From positions 1 through 64,000 of the forward strand of contig JBEULL010000020.1 in assembly GCA_041287365.1 (NCBI GenBank): a DNA stretch of 64,000 nt. Direction: 5' to 3'. The notes under the pieces are model-generated. The model saw only the letters and a program-made list of their open reading frames with translations. It made no database searches and had not been told where the DNA came from. The position numbers and the translations under genes are program-made. The stretch is from JAQVIJ01 sp041287365 (GTDB lineage Bacteria; Desulfobacterota; Dissulfuribacteria; Dissulfuribacterales; DYLC01). The first letter of the stretch is position 1, and each line of letters begins with the position of its first letter. Shown piece by piece: positions 50,569 to 60,367 of the stretch.

Positions 50569-51864
50569 TCAGTCGTGAAAGACTCGTTTAAATATGGTGT
50601 CCACGTGTTTCAGGTGATGCCGAATGTCGAAGATGGAAGCAAGCTCATTTACTGAAATATATTTCAGCAGGTCCTCATCCTTTTCTAACAGTTCCTTAAA
50701 TGTCCCCTTCCCTTCCCAGACCTCCATGGCCCTGCGCTGCACCATGCGATAGGCCTCTTCTCTGCTGACTCCTCGTTGAGTGAGCAACAACAGTATCTGC
50801 TGAGAAAAGATCAATCCCTTGAGTTTATTTAGATTTTTTTGCATGTTTTCAGGATAGACGAGAAGTTTGTCCAGAAGTCCTGTGAGCCTTGCCAGCATGA
50901 AGTCCGTGAGTATGAAGGCATCAGGCGAGATGATGCGCTCTACGGAGGAGTGGCTGATATCCCTTTCGTGCCAGAGACAGATATTTTCCAAGCTGGGCAT
51001 GGCATATGAACGAATCATGCGCGCCAGTCCACAGATATTTTCTGACAGGATGGGATTTCTCTTGTGAGGCATGGCCGATGAGCCCTTCTGGCCGGGTCTG
51101 AAGTATTCCTCTGCCTCCAGGACCTCTGTGCGCTGCAGGTGCCTAATCTCTGTGGCGATCTTTTCTGCGGTGCCGGCCAAAATGGCCAGGGCACAGAAGA
51201 CCTCTGCATATCTATCGCGTTGAATGATCTGATTGGAGGCTGGCGCGGGTTTCAAACCAAGTTTGGCGCATACAAAGGCCTCAACTCGTGGATCGATCTG
51301 GGCAAACGTACCCACAGCGCCCGATATCTTGCCGTAGGAGATGGTCTCCTTTGCTGCCTCGAGCCGCTTGCGGTTGCGCCGCATTTCATCATACCAGATA
51401 GCCAGTTTCAGGCCGAATGTGATGGGTTCTGCATGAATACCGTGAGAGCGGCCGATCATGACCGTGTCCTTGTGTTCAAGGGCGCGGCGCTTGATCACCT
51501 CCATCAGGGCATCCACATCCTTTAAGATCAGCTCCATGGCCTGCTTGAAGAGCACGGCCATGGCCGTATCCAGCATGTCTGAGGAGGTCATGCCCCAGTG
51601 CAGGAATCGGGCGGCAGGGCCCACATACTCCGCCACATTGGTGAGAAAGGCGATGACATCGTGCCGGGTCTCCTTTTCTATCTCTTCCACCCGTTTTATA
51701 TCGAAGTTTGCCCTGGCCTGAATCTCTTTCACGGCCTCACGGGGCACCACACCCAGCTCTGCCCAGCCCTCTGCTGCGGCTATCTCCACGTTCAACCATG
51801 TGCGAAACTTGTTCTCCTGGCTCCAGATATCGGCCATCTGTTTTCTGCTGTATCTTTCGATCAT
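50569..51864 (-). CDS. purB: Adenylosuccinate lyase
   Basis: Fumarase/aspartase superfamily enzyme of 431 residues acting twice in purine synthesis (SAICAR and adenylosuccinate cleavage). The signature SSAMPHKRNPILSENI is at about residue 260, with TSSDMLDTA, MIGRSHGIHAEPITFG and ERDISHSSVERI around the active site. The length is typical of the shorter bacterial form. It is preceded by 77 nt of AT-rich DNA shared with the histidine kinase gene in the other direction. Confidence 0.95.
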   Translation of the reverse strand: MIERYSRKQMADIWSQENKFRTWLNVEIAAAEGWAELGVVPREAVKEIQARANFDIKRVEEIEKETRHDVIAFLTNVAEYVGPAARFLHWGMTSSDMLDTAMAVLFKQAMELILKDVDALMEVIKRRALEHKDTVMIGRSHGIHAEPITFGLKLAIWYDEMRRNRKRLEAAKETISYGKISGAVGTFAQIDPRVEAFVCAKLGLKPAPASNQIIQRDRYAEVFCALAILAGTAEKIATEIRHLQRTEVLEAEEYFRPGQKGSSAMPHKRNPILSENICGLARMIRSYAMPSLENICLWHERDISHSSVERIISPDAFILTDFMLARLTGLLDKLLVYPENMQKNLNKLKGLIFSQQILLLLTQRGVSREEAYRMVQRRAMEVWEGKGTFKELLEKDEDLLKYISVNELASIFDIRHHLKHVDTIFKRVFHD

Positions 51865-51986
51865 GAAAACCCCTTTTAACGGATAATGTTAACTGATTAA
51901 TTTTGAAGTTTAATTGAGGAATTCAACAATTATATGTTATCGTGCTTTTATACACTGATTTTTTACAAAATCAAACACTCACTCTT

Positions 51987-53138
51987 ATGAAAGACATCAA
52001 CTTAGTTACCATTACCCTGCTTCTATTCCTCTGGTTGGGCACGGTATTGTGGTTCTTCCTCTACTGGAGGAGGCATCGCACCAGGCCGCAAAATACGGCT
52101 GCCACGGACTTTCTTCTGTCCTTAGCATCGGAAAAGGCCAGGGAGGCTAAGGCTGCCCAGGCACAGCTATACAAAACCGCCGATATGCTCGAGGTTGGGC
52201 TCATAATTCTCACAGATTTGGGCTTAACAGGCCTGAATGCCTTTGGGGAGCGCACCTCTGCCCTGCTGATGCAGAATAACGATGCCATGCTGCGGCTTAA
52301 AGAACTGAGGGAAAAAGGGGGCCCCCTGACCATTGAGCTACCCATGTCAGTATTGCAATGCGATATACTTAAACACGACGACGCCCTTTCCCACATGCCC
52401 GAAACCATCATAGTAGCCCAGGATGTGACTCGGTCCTTTGAGCTGGCTAAGGAGCTTCAATACCGAGAACGCTTGGCAATTTTGGGTAAGATGACCGCGC
52501 AGATCGCCCATCAGCTCAAGACGCCTTTAGCCGTTCTGGCCGGCAGGGCACAGCTTCTGGCAAGCGGCCCAAAAGGGATGTCTCTTTCCGATGAGACGCG
52601 AAGGGAGCTTTTGCTGATTTATGAGGAGGCGAGAGCCCTGGCGGAACGTATAAACGACATTCTGTCTCTGTATAGAAGCCGGGAGATGGTGTTGAAGCCT
52701 GTTTTCTTGTCACACATAATGGAAGTGGTCCGTGAGCGCCTTCTGGAATTAGAGCATGAGTGCGAGATAGAGGTGGAATGTTCGAAGGGCTTGGTAGTCC
52801 GGGCCGATATGGCGGCCATTGAGATGGCACTGTTTCTTTTAGGGCAGAATGCGGTTTCACCTGCAGCGGGTGCTGGACACCTCACTTTCAGGGCAAAACA
52901 TATGGAAGATGGTGTGGTGGTGGACATAGAGGACGATGGCAAGGGTATTCCTGATGATCTGCGTTTCAGGCTTTTTGAGCCCTTTGTGAGCGGCAGGACC
53001 GATGGCTTGGGCCTTGGGCTCTTTCTGGCAAAAGACTTGGTGAAACGCATGGGCGGTGAGCTGGAGCTGGTCTTCACAGGGCCAAATGGCACCTGTTTCA
53101 GAGTGGTTTTGAGAAAAATGAATGAATCTGTGAATTAG
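51987..53138 (+). CDS. Membrane-bound sensor histidine kinase (orphan)
   Basis: About 383 residues. One N-terminal membrane helix (INLVTITLLLFLWLGTVLWFFLYW), a PAS-like region (MLEVGLIILTDLGLTGLNAFGERTSALL), then the kinase core: H-box AQIAHQLKTPLAVLAGR, N-box LFLLGQNAVSPA, G1 DDGKGIP, F-box FEPF and G2 GLGLGLFLAK. All catalytic boxes look intact. No response regulator is adjacent, so the partner is elsewhere. The start is uncertain: GTG at 51942 would add 15 residues; neither start has a clear ribosome binding site. Confidence 0.9.
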   Translation: MKDINLVTITLLLFLWLGTVLWFFLYWRRHRTRPQNTAATDFLLSLASEKAREAKAAQAQLYKTADMLEVGLIILTDLGLTGLNAFGERTSALLMQNNDAMLRLKELREKGGPLTIELPMSVLQCDILKHDDALSHMPETIIVAQDVTRSFELAKELQYRERLAILGKMTAQIAHQLKTPLAVLAGRAQLLASGPKGMSLSDETRRELLLIYEEARALAERINDILSLYRSREMVLKPVFLSHIMEVVRERLLELEHECEIEVECSKGLVVRADMAAIEMALFLLGQNAVSPAAGAGHLTFRAKHMEDGVVVDIEDDGKGIPDDLRFRLFEPFVSGRTDGLGLGLFLAKDLVKRMGGELELVFTGPNGTCFRVVLRKMNESVN

Positions 53139-53182
53139 TTTGTGTGACCTTTTACATTAATAAGGCGTGGCAATTCCCTATA

Positions 53183-53920
53183 TTACATGAACTCCGTCAT
53201 CACATCCCGATAAAATAGCGGCACCTTCTGGCGCTGAAGCCTGGGATTTTCCCGTTCTTTTATGGCCACCTTCTCAAAAAAGGTCCGCCAGAGCCCTGCA
53301 TAAAATGCCTCATTCCTGTCAAAAAACAAGTCATTGCTCACGGCCATCTGGCACAACACCGCCTTACCAGCCGTGCAAAACAGGCCCAGCCCCCGCCCTT
53401 TATCGTATATCACCCAGTCAGTCTCACCGAACCTGGCCACAAAGTGGTTTTTGATGAGGGGAAGCACATTGTGCACCGGTTTTATGGCGGCATAAAATCG
53501 GTTGTCCGCAAGCCTTGCAAAACGTACAAACCCCTTCATGCGATGTACCTCTCCATAGACCCTATCCGCTGATTCCCTCACAATCCTCACACAGTCGATG
53601 GTCAGATTCTGCAGGGCCTGAGGGTTCTTCAGGCCAAGCGCTACAAACTGCATGATCTCAGCAAACACCTGGCGATCACCCCGCAAAAAAGCACCCTGAA
53701 TGCGGCTGATCTGGCGGGGGCTGAAGGTCTTTTGTATGATCTTCAGCACGTTATAGACATTCACGGATATTTGCCTGAGATCCACAATGTTTTCAAATAA
53801 ACCCTGTTGAGGGTCCTTTTGGGCGATCCTGACGGCATCAGGGGCAACCCCTGTCTCATGAATATAAAAAGCACCCTTCAACACGGAGATGAGGTCGTCT
53901 TCACAAACAAAAATGGTCAT
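53183..53920 (-). CDS. DUF4130 (TIGR03915-type) putative DNA metabolism protein, without UDG domain
   Basis: A 245-residue protein recognised by HRMKGFVRFARLADNRFYAAIKP, LIKNHFVARFGETDWVIYDKGRGLGL and the C-terminal LWRTFFEKVAIKERENPRLQRQKVPLFYRDVMTEF, the DUF4130 pattern. In many bacteria this domain is fused to a uracil-DNA glycosylase-like domain and paired with a radical SAM protein; here the glycosylase part is absent. It lies 9 nt after the radical SAM gene and is surely co-transcribed. The biochemical function of the pair is not established; DNA repair or modification is inferred in the family definition. Confidence 0.85.
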   Translation of the reverse strand: MTIFVCEDDLISVLKGAFYIHETGVAPDAVRIAQKDPQQGLFENIVDLRQISVNVYNVLKIIQKTFSPRQISRIQGAFLRGDRQVFAEIMQFVALGLKNPQALQNLTIDCVRIVRESADRVYGEVHRMKGFVRFARLADNRFYAAIKPVHNVLPLIKNHFVARFGETDWVIYDKGRGLGLFCTAGKAVLCQMAVSNDLFFDRNEAFYAGLWRTFFEKVAIKERENPRLQRQKVPLFYRDVMTEFM

Positions 53921-53929
53921 GAGCTGGCA

Positions 53930-55174
53930 TTAAAATTCGTTGAACGGTAATGACTGTTGAATTATCTCTCTTGGCGCACTTAAATAGTGTGAGAGGATGT
54001 CCTCTCGCATGGGGCATTCACCGGCATATCTACCTTTCAACAGAATGAAATACTTCGTCCGTTTCAGAGATATCCTCATTTTAAGTAGGTCATTCATGTC
54101 CAATTTGGTAAATCTGCGGGCGGTTATAATCTTCTGAGCAGATCGAATTCCGATTCCAGGCACTCTAATCAGCATCTCATAATCTGCCACATTGACATCT
54201 ATGGGGAACAGATGCAGATTTCGCAACGCCCAGGCGGTCTTTGGGTCGAATTCTATGGACAGGTTTGAGGCATTATCTCCAATGATTTCATCAAGTTTGA
54301 AATTATAAAATCGCAGCAGCCAGTCAGCCTGATAGAGCCGATGTTCCCGCAAAAGGGGTGGTGCCTGTATGGCAGGGAGATTGGAGGTGTGATTAACGGG
54401 CACATAGGCGGAATAATATACCCTTTTGAGCAGAGATTTATTGTAAAAATAGGCAGACAGGCGCAGGATATCCCGGTCGGATTCAGGGCTTGCGCCCACA
54501 ATTAGCTGAGTACTCATGGAGATGCCCCTTCGTCTGATATTGGGCATGCTATTAGGTTTAAGGCACTTTACCGGCAGTTTTTCGCTCAGTTTTTGCACAT
54601 ATTTTATGGGATACAGCACATCCGAGCGGGATTTGTCAGGCGCAAGTCTTAGCAGGCTTTCACTGCTGGGAAGCTCGATGTTGGAGCTCACTCTGTCTGC
54701 CAGTGCCGTCACCTTTTCGATGAGGATGTCAGAGGCGCCCGGAATCAGTTTGGCATGGATATACCCAGAAAACATATGCTCTTTTCTTAACAGCCATAAT
54801 GTCCTGTAGATGAGCTCCATGGTGTAGTCAGGGCTTCGAACCACAGCAGAACTCAAAAATAGCCCTTCGATGTAGTTTCGTCTGTAGAAGTTGATGGTGA
54901 GGTCAGCTATCTCTTCGGGTGTCATGGTGGCTCGCTCTATGTTGTTTGAGCTTCTGTTCAGGCAGTATTCGCAGTTATAAATGCACTTGTTGCTCAGAAG
55001 TATCTTGAGGAGCGAGACGCACCTTCCATCGCTGGACCACGAGTGGCAGATGCCGCTGGGCGCAGCATTGCCTATGCCACCTTTTGTGCGGGTGCGATGG
55101 CTTCCGCTTGAGGCGCAGGAGACATCATATTTAGCGGATTCTGTGAGGATTTTGAGTTTCTGTTCCAGTTTCAA
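53930..55174 (-). CDS. Putative DNA modification/repair radical SAM protein (TIGR03916-type)
   Basis: A 414-residue radical SAM enzyme. The N-terminus KLKILTESAKYDVSCASSGS ... CHSWSSDGRCVSLLKILLSN leads into the cluster motif CIYNCEYC (Cx3Cx2C) with following LNRSSNNIERATMTPEEI. The C-terminal part has a helix-hairpin-helix, LIRVPGIGIRSAQKIITARR, which supports nucleic-acid binding. This order of motifs matches the rSAM_link_UDG family. It is paired with the DUF4130 protein downstream. Substrate unproven. Confidence 0.88.
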   Translation of the reverse strand: MKLEQKLKILTESAKYDVSCASSGSHRTRTKGGIGNAAPSGICHSWSSDGRCVSLLKILLSNKCIYNCEYCLNRSSNNIERATMTPEEIADLTINFYRRNYIEGLFLSSAVVRSPDYTMELIYRTLWLLRKEHMFSGYIHAKLIPGASDILIEKVTALADRVSSNIELPSSESLLRLAPDKSRSDVLYPIKYVQKLSEKLPVKCLKPNSMPNIRRRGISMSTQLIVGASPESDRDILRLSAYFYNKSLLKRVYYSAYVPVNHTSNLPAIQAPPLLREHRLYQADWLLRFYNFKLDEIIGDNASNLSIEFDPKTAWALRNLHLFPIDVNVADYEMLIRVPGIGIRSAQKIITARRFTKLDMNDLLKMRISLKRTKYFILLKGRYAGECPMREDILSHYLSAPREIIQQSLPFNEF

Positions 55175-55241
55175 GGGCAGATCATTGATAACTAGAGCCT
55201 ATGTTTCGAGTTAAAGCCCGCATCTCTCCTTGAATGCGAGG

Positions 55242-56435
55242 TTATTTGTAGCCCCACACAGCAAAAACCGGGTCACATGTTCGAATGCGAGGAAAATATC
55301 TGTCGTGCTCGGGACGTGGCCATCCGCGAATACTCGTGGTGTGCACATCCCTATAACCAGTTTGCAAAAAATATTCACAGACCAGGCCCATGCGTTCGAA
55401 TTCATGGAGGTCCTTCCATACGCCGATGATCTTGGGCGGAAAATAGCGATTGGAGAAGGTCAGGGCAAACACACCATTGGGTTTTAATATCCGTTTGACT
55501 TCTTGAAAAATCTCAAAGGGTTTGATGAGATATTCCACAGATGCGGTGCAGACCACTACATCATAACTCTCAGATTCATAGGGTAAGGTCGGGAATTTGT
55601 TGAGGTCATGAATCCGCCAGGATGTGAGCTGGTTGTTGGCCTTGAGTTCTTCTGCATTCATTCCCACGCCCTCCACAGAGGCAAGGGGTATCTCTGGCGG
55701 AAGATATGATCGATAGCTCGACATCAAATCCAAGCACACATCCCCGGGTTTTAGTAATTGTCTGTAGATGCCTGTGACCTTATTTATGGCCTCGTCATCC
55801 ATGTGGGTTACAAGTCTCGGCGGCTGATAGAATATGGCGTCGTCATTTTCATCTTCTCTTGCCAATGCCTTTGAGTCTGAAAGGAAGTCGGTGGGAGTAA
55901 CCTCTGTGCGCGCCTCCATTCCTGGGCCATTCAGAATAATGGACATGACCTCCTGCAGGGCACCACCCCGTGAATCCAACAGGTCGTGCACATCCAGTAT
56001 GTTAATCTCGATCTCTGACTCAAAATGAGCAAACGGATGATTTAGATCGGCGATGAAGAAATCAGCCGTAGTTGCGATACAACGAAATGGAATCATGGTT
56101 GATGGAAATACACCGGGGATGTCTTTTAAAAATCCTTGGGGATAGAACCTGCCTTGTTTTGGAGGGATCGTGCTTTTAAAGTTTGTTAACGGCAAGCGAT
56201 ATATCTTTTGTGTGTCATGCTTAGGCACCCAGCTGCCTGAAGCCCCCGTGATGGCCACACTATCGCCGGCTTTTCTTGACATCAGGATCTTTGTTATGGA
56301 ATCAGGCAGGATATCCCTATAGAAATTTACATGCAATAGATGAATGTTCTCATGTGTTATCTGGTTGCTTTGCCATTTGATTTGAAAAATGAGTGTGGCC
56401 AAGGTTTTTTCTGTTATTGTTTGTTCATTTTTCAT
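55242..56435 (-). CDS. SlyD-like FKBP domain fused to a class I methyltransferase
   Basis: A 397-residue protein. Residues about 55-170 look like a SlyD-type FKBP: GDSVAITG, GRFYPQGFLKDIPGVFPSTMIPFRCIATTADFFIADLNHPFA and then EIEINILDV. A linker with SIILNGPGMEARTEVTPTDFLSD leads to a methyltransferase domain (KPGDVCLDLMSSYRSYLP as SAM loop, VEGVGMNAEELKANNQL, VVVCTASVEYLIKPFEIFQEVKRILKPNG). The C-terminus ends EHDRYFPRIRTCDPVFAVWG. It may methylate a protein or small molecule; the substrate is unknown. It is divergent from a decayed radical SAM gene. Confidence 0.75.
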   Translation of the reverse strand: MKNEQTITEKTLATLIFQIKWQSNQITHENIHLLHVNFYRDILPDSITKILMSRKAGDSVAITGASGSWVPKHDTQKIYRLPLTNFKSTIPPKQGRFYPQGFLKDIPGVFPSTMIPFRCIATTADFFIADLNHPFAHFESEIEINILDVHDLLDSRGGALQEVMSIILNGPGMEARTEVTPTDFLSDSKALAREDENDDAIFYQPPRLVTHMDDEAINKVTGIYRQLLKPGDVCLDLMSSYRSYLPPEIPLASVEGVGMNAEELKANNQLTSWRIHDLNKFPTLPYESESYDVVVCTASVEYLIKPFEIFQEVKRILKPNGVFALTFSNRYFPPKIIGVWKDLHEFERMGLVCEYFLQTGYRDVHTTSIRGWPRPEHDRYFPRIRTCDPVFAVWGYK

Positions 56436-56529
56436 AACAAAGAATATTTACCATGATTTTATTGATTGGCAAGGCATAACGGTTTTAAATTACACATTTG
56501 GTAATTTTAATTCAATAGAGACTTATACC

Positions 56530-57866
56530 ATGCAAAATGTGGATTTTTTGCTCATCAACCCATGGATTTACGATTTTGCTGCCCATGATCTGTAGCTCAA
56601 GCCATATGGACTTTTACAATTGGCGGGCAAGCTTCGAGGGGGTGGATATAGCATTCACTACCTTGACCTACTTGATTCCTTTCACTCAGAGCTGCCCATT
56701 CCCCCCACGACGGAAATCCTATGGCACGGGCTCTTTCTATCGAGAGATAGTCCTCAAACCCGCTTTTTTTCAGAATGTCCCCAGAAGATTTTACCGGCAC
56801 GGAATGCCATTTACACTGTTTCTGAAGGAGCTCGCCTTCATCAGGTTCAAGGCAGTTATGCTCACCTGTAGTATGACCTACTGGTATTCGGGCCTGTTTG
56901 CCCTCATTGATTTTTTTGCCAGGCATTATTCACACATACCCCTTTATGTTGGTGGAATTTATGCCATGCTCTGTGAAGAACATCTCCTGATTTTATTCAA
57001 ACCAATTTTCCATGGTTGAATTTCGAGATTGTAAATGGAAAACAAGACAAATTTATTCAGTGGTTGCAAAGGAAATACCCTCCTTCAAGTGTTCCTCATG
57101 GTCATGGCTATCCTGCCTTTGACTTGCAGCGTCGCATTCCGTATGTGGTGCTTTGACCTCTGAAGGCTGCCCGTTTAATTGTCCCTATTGTGCCTCCAGA
57201 AGGCTTTATTACTCATTTCACCAAAAGAACCCACAAGAAATAGTTGAAGAGATTCTATACTGGTATGACAACCATAATGTGCTGGATTTTGCCTTTTACG
57301 ACGACGCATTGCTTGTGAATTTTGACCGTCATTTAGCAGTGATACTTGAAGAGGTTTGCAGAATGGGCCTGAATGTCCGTTTTCATGCTCCAAACGCCAT
57401 GCATGCCCGATTCATTGGTCGTGAAGCGGCATTGCTCTTCAAACAGGCTGGTTTTACCACCATAAGACTGGGACTGGAGCGCATAGAAGACCGTTTTGAT
57501 AACAAGGTGACCACAGATGAATTCAGAGAATCAATAGAGCACCTAAAAAATGTGGGATTCACTTCAAAGGAGCTCGGAGCCTATGTTTTGTACGGTATTC
57601 CTGAAGAGGATTTTGATGCCGTCAAAAGAACGGTTATTTTTTTAGAAAAATTGGGTGCGATGCCGTATCTGGCTGAATTTTCTCCCATTCCACACACTCC
57701 ATTTTTTTAACTTGCCCAGGAGACTTCACGTTATCCCATATCAGAGGAGCCACTTTGTCAGAATAATACCGTATTTCCTGCCTTAAAAAATCCGCCATGG
57801 GCAACAATTCAGGAGATCAAGGACTTGGCAAGGAATATACGAATGAAGTTAATCAGCGTCACCTGA
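56530..57866 (+). pseudogene. Decayed B12-binding radical SAM gene
   Basis: The reading can be followed from ATG 56530 (NVDFLLINPWIYDFAAHDL) through an in-frame TAG at 56593-56595, where related proteins would be expected to have Trp, into KPYGLLQLAGKLRGGGYSIHYLDLLD. The frame then shifts near 56700 to continue as YGTGSFYREI ... MTYWYSGLFALIDFF ... LYVGGIYAMLCEEH, breaks again around 57000, resumes at GYPAFDLQRRIPYVVL, shifts at about 57150 into LTSEGCPFNCPYCASRRLYY (the Cx3Cx2C cluster motif), and meets a TAA at 57708-57710 before a last recognisable piece ending at 57866. At least five lesions make a functional product impossible. Confidence 0.88.
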
Positions 57867-58184
57867 CCCTCTTTCGCCTTTGGCATACGCCATCTAACAT
57901 CACCACTTCCTTTTTGTTAAAATGAGCCTGTTCTTTAAGGCAAATAACACACATGCCGGTATTCACAACCGATTCTTGTCAAAGGGAAACAGTCTATTTA
58001 GCTAACTGAGCATTTAAACAATAAAACAACAAGAATGTCACAATACGTTAACACTTTTGCAGTATGATACCTGTCCTGAGTAGGTAAGTCTTGTTCTATA
58101 ATTAGGTCATCAGATATTCGGTGATTGTTTTCAATAACCATTATCTTTTATGCTTAATATTTTCGTAAAGAGTCATAATACGCG

Positions 58185-58297
58185 ATGGCTTGGCAAAAAT
58201 TGTCAAATGCAAAGCACGCAAATCTTGAGGACTGAGGCATACTTCCTATACCATCAGTGATGAATAAGGCAGACTGCAAGTAGCAGTTGGCGACTTT
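58185..58297 (-). repeat. Dispersed intergenic repeat, full-length copy
   Basis: On the minus strand it starts AAAGTCGCCAACTGCT (58297-58282) and ends TTTTTGCCAAGCCATC near 58185. A shorter copy lies in the opposite orientation at 60269-60337. From memory, similar GTCGCCAACTGCT-headed repeats are frequent in Desulfobacterota genomes. The rest of the gap 57867-58399 shows no gene or clear promoter. Confidence 0.75.
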
Positions 58298-58399
58298 GTA
58301 GGATGCCATCATACTTAAAACAGAATAAGGCGTTGGACAGCCAGTTATAGTCAGTTACACATCACAGACTAACAATTGAAGCTGACAGGAGGAATTATC

Positions 58400-60259
58400 A
58401 TGTTAACCAATTCAAATATCAGGGTGAAATGGCACGTTGAAAGTAACTGCATCAAAACAGAATGGTGCACCCCTCTATCCAGCACAAGCCAAACAGTTCT
58501 GGACATATTGGATCAGGACTGCCTTGATACTTACTTTCAGCCCATCTGTTCTTTGATAGATGGGTCAGTGTTTGGATATGAATCCCTTGCACGGTTGGCC
58601 AACAACCCTTCAACCAATATATGTCAGATCTTCAGGAATGCCATCGTAACCAGAACAATCATATTTTTAGATATGAGATGCAGAGAAAATGCGGTTAAAA
58701 AGGCCTCTGAGCTCGGATTGGCTAACAGATCCAATCTGCTGTTTATAAACACTGCGCCTGATGTGCTGACAGATGATGCTCACTCAGTCAAAATGGCTTG
58801 CGACATGGTAAAAAAATATGGCTTCAAAAACGAACAGGTTGTTATTGAAATCACAGAAGAGGGAAATGGCCATAATTGTCAATTCATGAAAAGGGTTATT
58901 CAGGAATATAAAGACGCTGGCTTCAAAATTGCGATTGATGACTTCGGAGCCGGATATGGCGGACTTGCGATGCTGTCAAATATAGAGCCGGATTTCATTA
59001 AAATAGATCGACAGTTCATTTCAGATATAGATAAAGCTGCAATAAAATATAACCTAGTCGATTCGATCGTGACTTTATGCCACAGACTTGGCATAAAAGT
59101 CATCGCAGAAGGGATTGAGAGAGATGAAGAGTTGAAGATAGTGCAAAGCATGGGCATAGAATTCGGACAGGGATATCTTCTGGGGAGACCAGCCTCAACC
59201 TTTAATTTCAACGCCGTACCGATTCCAAAGCGCCACAATATAAGCAAGAGCACACGGGAAATTTCCACGATTTTTGATATAACAGAGTATGTGGAACCGT
59301 TGACGCCGGATACAAACATATTCGAAGCGCAAAGAAGATTTTTTCAAGATAAACGGCTTCAAATGATACCTGTAATAGAAAACAGTAGGATAATTGGCAT
59401 CATACAAAGAAACAGATTTCTTGAAAACAAGCTTATCGGAAATTTTGGCTTTGGAATGCATATAAATGCAAAGAAAAAAATCAAGCAACTGATGGAAGTT
59501 CCAAGCATGATAGTGGAAGCTGACTTATATATAGAAGAAGTCGCACAAAGGATCAATGGTCGGGAATTTGAATTGTTATATGATGATATCTGTGTGACAT
59601 CGCATGGAAAATATGTCGGAACAGTCACTATTGCAAAATTGTTACATACAATCACAGAACAAAACATCAGACTTGCAAAAAATCAAAATCCACTGACAGG
59701 TCTTCCTGGCAACGATGCGATAAGAAAGGTGATTCAAAAGAAAATAGACCAACATATACATTTTGATATACATTTTGATGTTTGCTACATCGATATAAAC
59801 CACTTCAAACCCTACAATGACCACTATGGATTTGAAAAAGGCGACTTAGTTATTCAGACTCTGGCTCAGATACTTGTAGATTCAGTAGCTTATTCTGAAC
59901 ACGAACAATTTAATTTTATAGGACATATCGGGGGAGATGATTTTATATTGATGCTTCATCCAAAAGACTCTCTAAATATATCAGCTAAAATTATCGACAA
60001 AATGGAAAAAGAACTTATTACATTTCATGGAGAAGAAGATTTTCAAAAAGGTTATTATGTATCAAAAAACAGAAAAAACGAGACAGAGATATTTCCATTG
60101 CTCTCCATTGCAATTGCTATTGTAAGCACAGAAGTCACATGCATAACATCCTATGCCCATTTAGCCTCTGTAGCCGCAGAGGTTAAAAAAGCCGCCAAGC
60201 AAAAGGCTTACCAGACAAAAAAGTCAGCAATCTGCCGAGACAGACGATTAAATGGTTGA
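58400..60259 (+). CDS. EAL-CBS-GGDEF cyclic-di-GMP signalling protein
   Basis: A 619-residue cytoplasmic protein. The EAL phosphodiesterase domain covers about 38-285 (FQPICSL, YESLARL in place of EAL, IDDFGAGYGGL, DFIKIDRQFI, VIAEGIE), then a CBS pair at about 300-430 (IFEAQRRFFQDKRLQMIPVIENSRIIGIIQRN), then a GGDEF domain (NPLTGLPGN, VCYIDINHFKPYNDHYGFEKGD, and GGDDF near 511 for GGDEF). ESL and GGDDF variants leave it open which activity is retained. AGGAGG upstream supports ATG at 58400. It is a single gene flanked by inverted repeats. Confidence 0.9.
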   Translation: MLTNSNIRVKWHVESNCIKTEWCTPLSSTSQTVLDILDQDCLDTYFQPICSLIDGSVFGYESLARLANNPSTNICQIFRNAIVTRTIIFLDMRCRENAVKKASELGLANRSNLLFINTAPDVLTDDAHSVKMACDMVKKYGFKNEQVVIEITEEGNGHNCQFMKRVIQEYKDAGFKIAIDDFGAGYGGLAMLSNIEPDFIKIDRQFISDIDKAAIKYNLVDSIVTLCHRLGIKVIAEGIERDEELKIVQSMGIEFGQGYLLGRPASTFNFNAVPIPKRHNISKSTREISTIFDITEYVEPLTPDTNIFEAQRRFFQDKRLQMIPVIENSRIIGIIQRNRFLENKLIGNFGFGMHINAKKKIKQLMEVPSMIVEADLYIEEVAQRINGREFELLYDDICVTSHGKYVGTVTIAKLLHTITEQNIRLAKNQNPLTGLPGNDAIRKVIQKKIDQHIHFDIHFDVCYIDINHFKPYNDHYGFEKGDLVIQTLAQILVDSVAYSEHEQFNFIGHIGGDDFILMLHPKDSLNISAKIIDKMEKELITFHGEEDFQKGYYVSKNRKNETEIFPLLSIAIAIVSTEVTCITSYAHLASVAAEVKKAAKQKAYQTKKSAICRDRRLNG

Positions 60260-60268
60260 TGGCGGTGC

Positions 60269-60337
60269 AAAAAGTCGCCAACTGCTGCGCGCCCCACTAC
60301 ATTTGGGTTTTGCGCTCCTTGCATTTACGGAGCCATC
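60269..60337 (+). repeat. Dispersed intergenic repeat, short copy
   Basis: Begins AAAAAGTCGCCAACTGCT and ends GCATTTACGGAGCCATC. Its first 16 nt (60271-60286) are the exact inverse complement of 58282-58297, and its end matches the other end of that copy; the middle is deleted. Confidence 0.75.
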
Positions 60338-60367
60338 GAATGAAATACCAATTTCTGGCAAAAATGT

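Noticed and set aside
57140..57160. In-frame TGA before TSEGCPFNC considered as a selenocysteine codon, since selA is present
   Set aside because: The downstream homology continues in a different frame, and the gene has several other lesions, so this is a frameshift in a pseudogene.
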